This document shows, one piece after another, positions 55,194 to 64,000 of a stretch of 64,000 nucleotides of DNA; within the stretch, counting starts at the first letter, position 1; each line of letters begins with the position of its first letter. The DNA lies in the NCBI RefSeq assembly GCF_019279795.1, contig NC_056732.1:1071879938-1071943937 (forward strand). Reading direction: 5' to 3'. The notes under the pieces are model-generated. The model was not told the DNA's origin and made no database searches. It was given only the letters and a program-made list of their open reading frames with translations. A program made the position numbers and the translations under genes. The stretch is from Protopterus annectens. Taxonomy: Eukaryota > Chordata > Ceratodontiformes > Protopteridae.

Positions 55194-57146
55194 CAGTCTT
55201 TAGTGATGGAAGTCTGGTTTTTAGCATGATGGGCAAGTTTTCCTCCTAAGGGCACGAGCTGTTGGGCAGAGGTGGGGAGTGGAGTTGAGAAGTCATTGTG
55301 AATTATTTCCATAAAGGGGTGGCTTAGCACTCCCTGTTTTTGAAGTGGAGGCACTCCATTGCTTAGATCTCTGCATACCCTGAGACTGTAGTCTGGGGGG
55401 TTGTCTGTTTCCCCAGGGTCTAGTTTGAAATGGCCTTGAGGGGGCTGGAAAGGACCAATGTTTCGAGGGGCTATGCCTACTGAATCTAGGAGGCTGCACT
55501 TGCAAGAAATCTTTGACTGTCTGCACAGATTTAGCTTTTTCTTCCATCTTTTTAAGAAACTCTTCTGCTTTGGTGGCAAACAGACTGTCCTTGTTCAAAG
55601 GAGTGTCTAGTAATTTAGATTTGACATGATATGGCAAGGTCTGCTCCTTAAGCCAAGCATGCCTTCTCAGTACAGAACCAGTGACTGCTGCCCTGCAAGA
55701 TGCTTCTAGGGAGTCAAAGCCACATTGCAAAGTATGCTTACTGGCTTGGCTTGGAGAATGCATAAGCTCTTTTAAATATTTATTTTCTGCAGTCTGTAAA
55801 GGTAGCTATTTTTTGCTTAATAAATTCCATGATATGTTGTTGGTACTTCAGCATGTGAAACTGACAATTTAAAGCCTTAATGGCGAGAGTTGCAGAGGTG
55901 TATACTTTCTTACCCCATCTGTCTAAAGCTTTGGTATCCCTGTCTGAAGGGGTGGGATTCTTAGCTGTAGTTGCTTTAATACCTTTAGGCCCCTGGGATA
56001 TGACCTCTGGGTCAGCAGTAAGATTTTTGAAAAGGAATTTGTGAGAGTCAGGAACTCTGTAATACCTGTCTGGTTTCCTAGGAGCAGGAGGTAAAGTATC
56101 AGGAGTTAAACTGGATTCCATAAAGACATCATCCACAACATCAAGGACTGGGGGGTATTGCTAAAGGCCTATGTTGTGGCAAATCTAGAAATTCTCTGAG
56201 TCTCTTTTTGGACTGAGGATAGTCTTGGCATTCCCACTGGAAATGCTCTTTTAAAGTATGTAAGGTCTCACCAAAAGAAAAATCCTCTGGAGGAGAAGCA
56301 GAGGGAATGGATTCCTCTGCATCTGAATCCTCATAAGCAGATAAAGGCATGTCTTCATAATCAGATACCTCAGAGTCGTCGGACTCTTGGCCTGTTAAAG
56401 CTGCTGGGGACAGGTCTCCTTCTCTTAGCAGGGGAAGGCCGACTTCCCCTAATCAGCATAATAAGGTCTTCTGCCATTTTAAGCATTTGATGTTGTGGCA
56501 AGGAACCAGGTGCTTGAGTTTGGGTCGTCATTTTTTTTGGCGTAGCACATACTCTTGGCCTTAGAAACTCAGTAGTTTTAGACAGAACTGAAGACGTGAA
56601 AGAAGTTGTCGGTTTGTGTGGAATATTGGTAGTGCGAAGAACTTCCTCAGAAGCTGGTGCCTGCTCAGCGGCTCCGGACCCATCCAAGGTAGAGACATCC
56701 GCAGACTCCATAGTTCAAGAAGAGTCTCGTGGCATACTGGACTCCGAATGGGTCTCGGTAGAGGCCTGCGAATCCACTGAAGTGGGCATCAGGGGCTGTG
56801 AAAGCTCCGCACTGAGTTACGGCGAACTGGCGACTAGCTTAATGGAAGCATCATCGGAATTTTTGGAACTGTGAGGTCTGTCTCTGTCTGTCTTTATCCT
56901 TACGTTTTTTCGAAAGATCGGTAGTCGGATGACTTACCGAAGCTATTTCAAAATACGGAGATCGAGAACTAAAGTATTTAGCGACATTAAGGGACGATGA
57001 CGAATACTTTGGACATTGAATAAGGCACAAAACCGACAGCGAGGTACGTCATGGTCTGGGCCTAAACAGGTGGCGCAGTAAGAATGGAAATCTCAGTGTG
57101 GTATTTGCTTTCCACAGGCAAGACAATTGTTAACTTTTTCTGACAT
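55193..57146 (-). pseudogene. DIRS-8 ORF1 (Gag-like)
   Basis: Starts at the ATG at 57146 (MSEKVNNCLACGKQIPH, then an in-frame stop where DIRS-4 has Lys). The cluster CLACG, H, CATCLG, DH, CRFC is intact apart from that. Later parts match DIRS-4: ADVSTLDGSGAAEQAPASEE, YRVPDSHKFLFKNLTADPEV, KKVYTSATLAIKALNCQFHM and GFDSLEASCRAAVTGSVLRR. Frames shift near 56370, 56140 and 55770. Confidence 0.7.
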
Positions 57147-57269
57147 TGGTTAGAGCAAGAAAAAAGGATCTCCAATGGGGTACTTAGCTTTAGAAGACTT
57201 CAGGATAACTGAAGTCGGAAACAAAAACTCAGGTAGCGGCCGACTGGCACTCATGCGAACTGCTTCTGC

Positions 57270-57464
57270 TTTGGGCTCTTTGGCAAGAAGGACTGATGTA
57301 ATGACGTCGGCTGCGTGTTTTTATACCAGACAACCTGACGTCAGTCCTGGAGAAACAGCAACCGACACAGAAATATTAAGTCTCTGGTATTTGGGCCACA
57401 TGAGGGCTACCTGCAGGCAGATAACCCAAGTGTGATAACTGCAACAGTGAAACTCGAAGAACAT
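57270..57464. repeat. DIRS-8 right inverted terminal repeat
   Basis: Inverse of 51900-52110. It ends GAAACTCGAAGAACAT. Confidence 0.88.
57319..57343 (-). promoter_or_regulatory. CRE + TATA, likely DIRS-8 sense promoter
   Basis: Minus strand TGACGTCA (57343-57336) followed by TATAAAAA about 10 bp downstream, about 180 bp before the ORF1 ATG. Confidence 0.5.
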
Positions 57465-57465
57465 A

Positions 57466-58120
57466 CAGGTAAACCTAAACTCCTGGGAAGAAAAGAAACA
57501 AACCTAGTCAGACTTATGAATGGTTTTAGTTTTATCCAAATAAAACCTGAGCTGTCTGTGCAAATTCAGGGTATGCAGAACCCTCTAACTAGCAGACTGT
57601 AGAGAAGGAAAAAAGCAAGGGAGTTGTACTGCCTGATTTTACATACTGTCTCTGTGAAAAAACAAAAAAGAATGAATGTCCATAAGGGGCTGAAGTTCCA
57701 AAAACCACTAAGCAGAAGTAAGAGCAAGTGACAAGACCGTCTTTCCAAGTAGAGTGTTGCAGAGAAGCTGAAACTTGCAGGCTCAAAAAGAGCCCGAGTT
57801 ATTTTTTCCAAAACAAAACTAAAGCCCCAATGAGGATGAATAGGCTTCCTTGGGGACATAAGACACAGGACCCCATTAAGAAATAGTTTGACCTCAAAAA
57901 CAGGAAAACAATGGAGGATTCAAGGACAGACAGACAGAAATAGTTGACAAATTAGCCTTCACAGAAGAACAGGCCTAACTAGAATGGAGCAAATCACTCA
58001 AAGAACCAGAGGACCCCCACTGAAAAAGGGTCCTGGCTACAAGCACGGCTCCAGACAGAAAATCTTTTCCATTTGGACATACAAGACTTCCTGGTTGGGG
58101 GGTTTCCTTCCCTCCTGTAA
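57466..58120 (-). pseudogene. DIRS-7 tyrosine recombinase, N-terminal and middle parts
   Basis: Resumes DIRS-7 after the DIRS-8 insertion. Sequence near 57530-57600 gives the LNLHRQLRFYLDKTKTI-type block in pieces, and 57566-57859 reads PIHPHWGFSFVLEKITRALF + EPA. No long frame. Confidence 0.65.
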
Positions 58121-58129
58121 AACCCAAAG

Positions 58130-59760
58130 CACACACTCAGAAAATGGTGTCTAAAAGGGATGAAAACTATCAATCACAAAGTTAGAGAGTGGGCGAGTAA
58201 AGATGGATGAATAACCTCTTTTCCTGTGTGAGGAGGTCCAGCCGGTGAGGTAATTTGTGGAGACTGCATTGGACAGATGCATTATGACAGGAAATCAGTG
58301 CTGTCTCAGCCAAAGGGAATCATTAGCAAGATTTCCAGGAGTCCAGCTAAATCTTCTGTAGGACTTTTGGAAGTAGAGGAAGAGGAGGGAAAGCATAGAG
58401 AAACACCCCTTTCCAAGGAAAAGAAAGGGCATCTGTCTTCCATGCCTGATGGCATGGCACTCTAGAATGGAAAGAGGGACTTCCCTGTTCAGAGGAGAGG
58501 CAAAAAAGATCTACCTGAGGAATACCCCACTGATGGACTATGTTCAGAAACAAATCTCTGTGAAGCATCTGTTTGTGAGTCCATGTTTTGGACCTGCTCA
58601 AAGAACCTGCCACTAGATTGTACTTGAAGGAATATACATTAAGAATTAGCTAATAAATGGAGGCCAAATCCCAGATCTGAAGAGCCAGCCTGCAAAGAAG
58701 GTAAGACTTTGTATTCCCCTGCTTGTTGACATACCACATCACTGTGCTGTTGGCTGTGTAGACCTTCAGGGAGCCTGGAGACAGCATGGTGTGAAAAGTG
58801 TGAAGGGCTATAATCAAAGTTTTCATCTCTTTGATTTTGATATGGTATGACTTCTGACTGGGAGGTCCAGAGACCCTAACCTGTCAAGTGACCACAGGAA
58901 GCTCCCTACTCCATGTCTGAAACTTGGGCAGAAACTGGAATTTGAAAGGGCAGGCAAGGGTTGAGGGTGAGTTGCTGAATCCACCACTCAAATTCTCCCT
59001 TTAGACAAGGAAGGAGAGGCACTATGAAATCTAGAGGATGGTAATGCTGAAGTCAAACTGACTTGAGGTACCACAGAAGCTTCTTGTATGCAGTCTGGCA
59101 AGAGGAAGCACTGAAATAGAAGAGGCCATGAATCCTAGGGCCTACAAAACTCCCTGGCTGGAACAACAAGCAGAGGAAGAAGAGATTGAAAGAAAACTGT
59201 CAAGGACAAAATCTTTGGAGGTGGACGAGAGGCCAACATTGACCCTGTCCAAACCCTGCAACCTAGATACATATGATCCTGAGAGGGAGACAAGGCAGAC
59301 TTTTGGAAGCTGATAGTGAGACCCAGACTTTGAAGGAGAGATATGGTGAACTCCAGAGCCTGTAACAGGCAACTGAGAGGAGGAGCCTGAAGTAACAGGT
59401 CATCTAGATAAGGGAAAATCTGGGTGCCATGGAGCCTGCAAAAGGCAATCACAGGACTTAGGCATTTTGTGAATGGCCTCTACTACCCCAAGGGTAAAGG
59501 GCAAAGAACAGAACTGAAAATGAGAGGAAGAAACAGAGAAATGCAAAAACTTCCTGAAAAGAGGGTGAATAGGAATATGTAGATAAGTATCCTTTAGATC
59601 CAAGCACACCAGAAACGTCTGGGGCAGCAACAGAGGAAATAGGGTTTGAAGAGAAAGCATCTGAAAGGAAGGAACCTTGAGAAAACTGTTGAGTAAGGAG
59701 AGCTCCAGAATAGGCCTTCAAGTGCCCACCTTTCAAGTAACCAGAAATATTCTTGTGTAG
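58130..59760 (-). pseudogene. DIRS-7 RT-RNase H-methyltransferase
   Basis: RT: FLVCLDLKDTYLHIPIHPLF + RKFLHF (59400-59660), FCSLPF then a disrupted KMPKSCDCLL part, and TQIFPYLDDLLLQAPPLSCL (59390-59430) with intact YLDD; SFQKSALSPSQDHMYLGCRV follows. The RNase H region (58620-58860) is unreadable apart from the AC.WYVNKQGNTKS-type block near 58720. Methyltransferase-like part: HQWGIPQVDLFCLSSEQGSP and LYAFPPLPLLPKVLQK (58347-58560). Confidence 0.75.
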
Positions 59761-60164
59761 AATTGCTTTCCTACTTGGGAAAGAGGGACAGGCCAAATAG
59801 TTCCCTGGTCCACCAGGGCAGCAATGACTTCTGAGAAATGGGGAAGCTGCTCTCAAAGAGGTTGAGGAATCCCTGAAAAAAGGCAGAGAAACCTCCATAC
59901 CATGAAGTAACCTTGACAGATAATGGACAGAACCCAAGAATCTGAAGAAATGAGTTGCCAGTTTGGAAGCAACAAGGAGAGTTGAAGAGACAAAGGAACC
60001 TGGCCAAGGGCTGGGGGACAAAATGTCAAAGAGAAGCTGGCTTGTCAGATAAAGGAGGCTTCTGGGCCACAGAAGCCTTAGAAAACTTAGCAGGAGGAGC
60101 TTGCCTACTGCCCTTCTTGCCTTTAGCATCCCGACGAAGCTGCCTATGTACAAAAGCAGATTAA
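59760..60164 (-). pseudogene. DIRS-7 ORF1 C-terminal remnant
   Basis: The Lys/Gly/Ala-rich end of ORF1 (near 60080-60160: GKKGSRQAPPAKFSKASVAQ) resembles the DIRS-5 end. Cut off by the LINE tail at 60165. Confidence 0.55.
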
Positions 60165-61974
60165 TAGGAGAATTTTATTTATTTTACATTTTACATTTAC
60201 CGGAAAAGTCCGACTGGACAAAATGACCTTTTTTACTGAAGGCCCGGGGAGAAAAGCTCCACATTTACAAATAACCTTAAGATACATATACAATGTTTAG
60301 ATACAAATACTGATTTAACCTCAGATACAAGCACAAAACGAAAATACAGGTTATACATTTAAGTGATGCAATCATTTAGTCTAGATAAATACAAAGAATA
60401 GCAGTTCATAGGTGGGTACTAGGCTAAAGGCCCTGGAGCCTTTACAAGCCTAGCCCATAGAAGTGCCTTGGCATCATGCCACCCAACATTAGTTCCCAGT
60501 GCCTCTATCAAGTAAAGCCACTGCAGTGATTCCTGGCGTGAACTTTCTATTTCCCATCCACTCATCAGGATTTCTCTTGAAGAGGGCCAGTGAGACACTC
60601 TGACATGCATGGGAAGTCTATTCCAGAGCATGGGCAGTCTCTGGGTTATGAACCTGTCCCTCCAGCATGTTCTGTTGATTGTAGTAATGAGGTTGCGGTC
60701 TCTGGAGCATGTGGTGTGGAGGGATTGGGATTTCTTTAGATGTAGCATTTCTAACAGAGCTGGGTCAAACACTGCTTTGTAGGTCAAGCAGAGATCGCCT
60801 CGTAGTAGATGATGAGACAAAGAATAGCTGGAGTTTTTTTTGAGTCTGTCCATGTAGGACGTGTTTAAGGCCTAGGATCCTCTTCGTGAGGTACTTTTGT
60901 GGCCTTTCCAGCTGTTGCCATGTGTCTACTGAGGTACATGCCAAATGGGGCATTATACTCTATGATTGGCCTAATGAGGGAAGAGTAGAGAGAGAGATGA
61001 CCTCTTTCTTCCTGGATGCAAAACCCTTGGTAATGAGATTGCCACTGTGGTCAGAAAGTCCTGTGTGGCACATGTGGTGGTCAAAGGAGAGACTGCTGTC
61101 AATCTGTGTCCCCAGATCTCTTATAACACCTTCAGTGTTCAGTGGGCTCCCATTGATGTGGTAATTAGTGGGAACTGAGTTTTTCCCAAAGGGGATGACG
61201 ACACATTTTTTGGCATTAAGCTTACGTCTATGGTTTCAACACCAGTCACTGGTCTCAGTGAGGCCTTTATGTAGGATGTCTACATCACTTGGGGAGTTAA
61301 TAATGGCTCCCAGCTTGCAGCTGTCTGTGAACTTGGTCAGCCAGAGTCCCTCCATGTTGGCCTGGACTTCTGAGAAGTAGACCAAATAGGAGAGTACGCA
61401 GGATCAATCCCTGTGGGACTCCACTCGTGACTGGTCAGCAGTCAGACTTGGAGTCCGCTACTTTCACACTGTGGGTTCTATCTGTGAGACAATTTGCAAC
61501 CCACCTAGTGATATAGGGGCTGATGCCTAGATTGGTGAGTTTATCAATAATTACTGAGTGGGGAATGGTATCAAAGGCCATGGCTAGATCGAGGTAGGCT
61601 GTATGAACTTGCCTTGTCCTCATCCACAACTCTGGTGACTGACTCAAATAAGTCAACCAGGTTGAGCAGGCATGATCTACCTTTCACAAAACCAAACTGC
61701 GTGGGATCTAGAGTTCGGAGATTGCCTATATCCTTGTTAATTAGGTCCATGATGATGCGCTCTATAGCCTTACATAATAGGGCGATAACTCCCAGGGTCT
61801 GTATTCACTCCCCCTTTATGGAGAGGGATGACTATAGCAGTGTGCCATTCTGTACTGCAATTGTAGGTAGAAAACAAGTTAACTATATATACATATATGC
61901 TTAGTAGGGATATACTACTTAAATACAAAAATAACAGGTTGTGTTCCTTTAGCTGACGTAAACAGCTCAACCAC
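60165..61974 (-). mobile_element. CR1/L2-like LINE, 3' half
   Basis: Minus strand. RT starts near 61860 with WHTAIVIPLHKGGVNTDPGS (61770-61860), then AYLDLAMAFDTIPHSVIIDK (near 61590), TSGVPQGLIL, a decayed ADD region near 61330, the LNAKKCVVIPFGKN-type block near 61200 and RLLRGDLCLTYKAVFDPALL-type sequence near 60790. The end shows RFITQRLPMLWNRLPMHVR (near 60640). The 3' tail at 60165-60265 carries the same CCCCGGGCC...(TAAA)n type as the LINE at 50195. The lineage differs from the other two LINEs. Many stops; 5'-truncated. Possibly inserted in DIRS-7. Confidence 0.8.
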
Positions 61975-62053
61975 AAAAAGTAAAAGGTAAGTACTTTCAC
62001 AGCTGGAGGCTGCTTCTTCAGAGCACAGTGAAAGTGCTTACCTTTTACTTTTT
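61975..62053. repeat. Hairpin with 26-nt arms
   Basis: Arms 61975-62000 and 62028-62053 (AAAAAGTAAAAGGTAAG.ACTTTCAC and its inverse), with a 27-nt loop containing CTTCTTCAG, which is also found in the hairpin at 16258. Confidence 0.85.
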
Positions 62054-62059
62054 AAGTTT

Positions 62060-62265
62060 TTTCTGTTAAAATATTTATAGATGTCAGCCATGGTGGTTGA
62101 GCCTGTTTTTACCTGTTGGATTGTATTTTGTGCCAACTCAACCTTCATCTGGTACACTTCTGTTTGTTGTTCATCCTTGTGTTCCTTTAGACGCCTTAAG
62201 ACATCTACTTCTTAAGTAGGGTTTGTGCAAGAGCAGGTCCATGATTTTGACAGGCGCTATTTGAG

Positions 62266-62300
<35 letters not shown>

Positions 62301-64000
62301 TTGGAAGTGTTAGTAGTTCTGATATTTAACAGCAGGGAATTCCAAGTTTTGGCTATGCAGTTGGAGTAAAGGGAAACTTCAGCTGCATTGTTAGGCTCGG
62401 ACATATTTAGAAAGGATTTGTTACTGGAACACAATACCCTGCTAGTGGTGTAGTGTATTAGTAGACTCTGAAGTACTGGTATTTTTTCTGGCTGATTTAG
62501 TATTTGATGGGAGAAGGTGGGTTAAGTTTAAGCAAGTAGATTTAGTAGTTCAAGCCAGGATAGTTGTTTTAAAGCCAAACATTGACGGGATATGAAATAT
62601 GTTACTGTGGCAAACTCTGCAATTTTATTGTAGCAAATTTCAAAATTTGCTACGTCAAATTTCTTAATGTTTGTAAGAATTTGTGAGGTGTATAGTAGCG
62701 TAGAGATAAGATGGGTTCCTGCTATAGTGGCCTTTGAAGATTTATTTAGAAAGTGCTGATTACCGTACAGGGTTCCTAGTTTTTCGTGAACTTTTTTTAT
62801 TGTTTGTGATATGTGTATGTTGAATTTTATACTATGGTCAATGACCACTCCAAGCAATATTTGTTTGGAAAACTGGAGAAATAATTGTATGGTTTAATGA
62901 TGAGATACTGAACGGTAGGTGGACGTCTGCAGCTCTAGTTGGATAGAAGAGCATGAGTTTTGTTTTGGTAGGGTCAAGTATAAGTTGGGCATTGTTTAGC
63001 CAAGATTCCACAGCACTAAATGAATACTGGGTGATTTTTTCGGAGTTTCTGTAGTGTTGGGTCATCACAAATCAGGGTGGATCATCCGCATATTGAACTC
63101 CAGAGGCAAGTGGGGTGGCAGTATTAAGATTGTTAGTAAAGATAATAAAAAAGAGAGGGCCCAGAATAGATCCCTGTAGAACTCCCAAGGTTACAGGCAG
63201 TAATGAAGAGAGACTGTGTAGCCATTTTACAGCTTGCTGACGTCCAATTCGATATTGCTGGAACAAAGTGTATGCAGAATGGCTAAGTTCTAAGAGTGTA
63301 GTTAAGCATTTAGAATTGGAGATGGTATCAAAAGCTTTGGACAGATCAAAAAAGATGGAGGAAACTAAACTGCCATCATTACGATGGTGGTTAATAACGT
63401 TAATAGAGTTAACAAGGGCAGTGGTAGTGCTATGATTAGGATGGAAACCATGCTGAGTGTTAGATAGTTCAAAATACATGAATGAATACACTTCTCAAGT
63501 ATTTTTCATAATGGTGACAGTATATATCTAATGGCAGGTAATTTAATAATTCTGTCGAGTTTCCACCTTTATGTATTGGGATGAGATGCAATGCTTTCCA
63601 AATTTTAGTAACTTGTTATGAGATGATCGATTTATTAATATGGCTACAAGAAAGGATATTGCTTCTGCAGTGATTTTTAGATATTCGGCAGGTAGATAGT
63701 CGGCAACAAGTGTTGTACGTTTAAGCCTTTTGAGATATTTAACTATGACGTTTATTGGGTCAGGTTAGAAAGAGAGAAGTTACTGGGATCTAGTGTGGGT
63801 ACTATGCGAGTTTGAGTAGGGGAAGAACAATTATTGCTTGTGAGGGCTAGTATGGATTCAGTGAAGTATCTGTCAAATTGTGAGGCTATGTTGTCCTTAG
63901 TATTGGTGAGTGCTGGGGAAGGAGTACTAGTTTCTACTTGCTGTAGGATTTTTTTGATGGCAGCTCAAAGTTGTGGGTTTCTTGGATTTTTTGATTGTAC
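62060..64000 (-). pseudogene. L2/CR1-like LINE ORF2 (second copy of the 46 kb family)
   Basis: Minus strand, continuing past the right edge. In order from the right edge: VADYLPAEYLKITAEAISF, WKALHLIPIHKGGNSTELLN (63550-63600), TQHGFHPNHSTTTALVNSIN, SIFFDLSKAFDTISNSKCL, TLGVLQGSILGPLFFIIFTN and GVQYADDPP (63072-63491), ESWLNNAQLILDPTKTKLML (62960), LGVVIDHSIKFNIHISQTIK (62850), THLISTLLYTSQILTNIKKF, and IAKTWNSLLLNIRTTNTSNL (62320). It is the same family as the plus-strand LINE (compare LPAEYFK, THLISTLLYASPIYTNLSK). Frames are long but shifted at least three times. The usual tail is not seen. Confidence 0.82.
62268..62297. repeat. Poly-T run in LINE ORF2
   Basis: 30 T, reading as Lys codons on the minus strand inside the LINE C-terminus. 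Confidence 0.95.

Larger units (their letters stand above)
51900..57464 (-). mobile_element. DIRS-8: DIRS element inserted in DIRS-7
   Basis: Complete in structure, about 5.57 kb, same family as DIRS-4, sense strand minus. Right repeat 57270-57464, ORF1 57146 to about 55193, RT-RNase H-methyltransferase about 55193-53459, recombinase about 53598-52412, ICR 52259-52360, left repeat 51900-52110. It interrupts the DIRS-7 recombinase with no visible target duplication. Confidence 0.92.
51167..60164 (-). mobile_element. DIRS-7: DIRS element split by DIRS-8
   Basis: Same family as DIRS-5, sense strand minus. Left repeat 51167-51370, ICR 51498-51600, recombinase C-terminal end 51600-51899, then DIRS-8, then the rest of the recombinase, RT-RNase H-methyltransferase and the end of ORF1 up to 60164. 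There the 3' end of a minus-strand LINE begins. The ORF1 start and right repeat are not visible; they are lost or beyond the window. Confidence 0.85.

Overview
This 64 kb window is vertebrate intronic or intergenic DNA made almost entirely of nested retrotransposons. One tiny host exon is recognisable: 50354-50402 on the minus strand, 49 nt, encoding PTAAELLKHKFFQKAK, the end of the kinase domain of an OXSR1/STK39-type (OSR1/SPAK) protein kinase. It has good splice sites on both sides and no neighbouring exon was found. Giant introns, eight DIRS-type elements, a Penelope-like element, CR1, L2-like and RTE-like LINEs and V-SINE-type SINEs point to a vertebrate with a very large genome (lungfish, caecilian or salamander). 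The species cannot be fixed from the sequence alone. No bacterial features, CRISPR arrays or rRNA genes were seen.

Layout. 1-985: RTE-like LINE endonuclease remnant (-). 2505-8656: DIRS-1. 8657-11426: unique sequence with one possible unassigned plus-strand exon. 11427-15395: DIRS-2 (old). 15440-15832: SINE. 16258-16383: long hairpin. 16431-22730: DIRS-3. 22842-28720: a CR1 endonuclease (+) split by DIRS-4 (23140-28394). 29963-39787: DIRS-5, split by a Penelope-like element (33798-38190) that itself carries two V-SINEs. 41032-44884: DIRS-6, short and the youngest looking. 45290-50195: L2/CR1-like LINE (+) with a SINE in its 3' UTR. 50354-50402: kinase exon. 51167-60164: DIRS-7, split by DIRS-8 (51900-57464). 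60165-61975 and 62060-64000: two further LINE remnants (-).

All eight DIRS copies lie on the minus strand, the same sense as the kinase exon. They show the hallmark DIRS architecture: inverted terminal repeats, an internal complementary region (ICR) made of the two outer ends joined, an ORF1 with an N-terminal zinc-binding domain, RT-RNase H followed by a methyltransferase-like domain, and a tyrosine recombinase in an overlapping frame. By terminal sequence they fall into three families: DIRS-1/2/3/6, DIRS-4/8 and DIRS-5/7. Nearly all reading frames are broken.

The most interesting signals are: a splice-donor-like motif (TTATGGTRAGT) shared by the ends and ICRs of all three families; a CRE plus TATA promoter in the terminal repeats of the DIRS-4/8 family; the roughly 64 bp target duplication around the Penelope-like element; SINEs that share their 3' tail with the resident LINEs; a 2A-like NPGP motif at the start of the LINE protein; and an in-frame triplication at the RNase H active site of DIRS-3.
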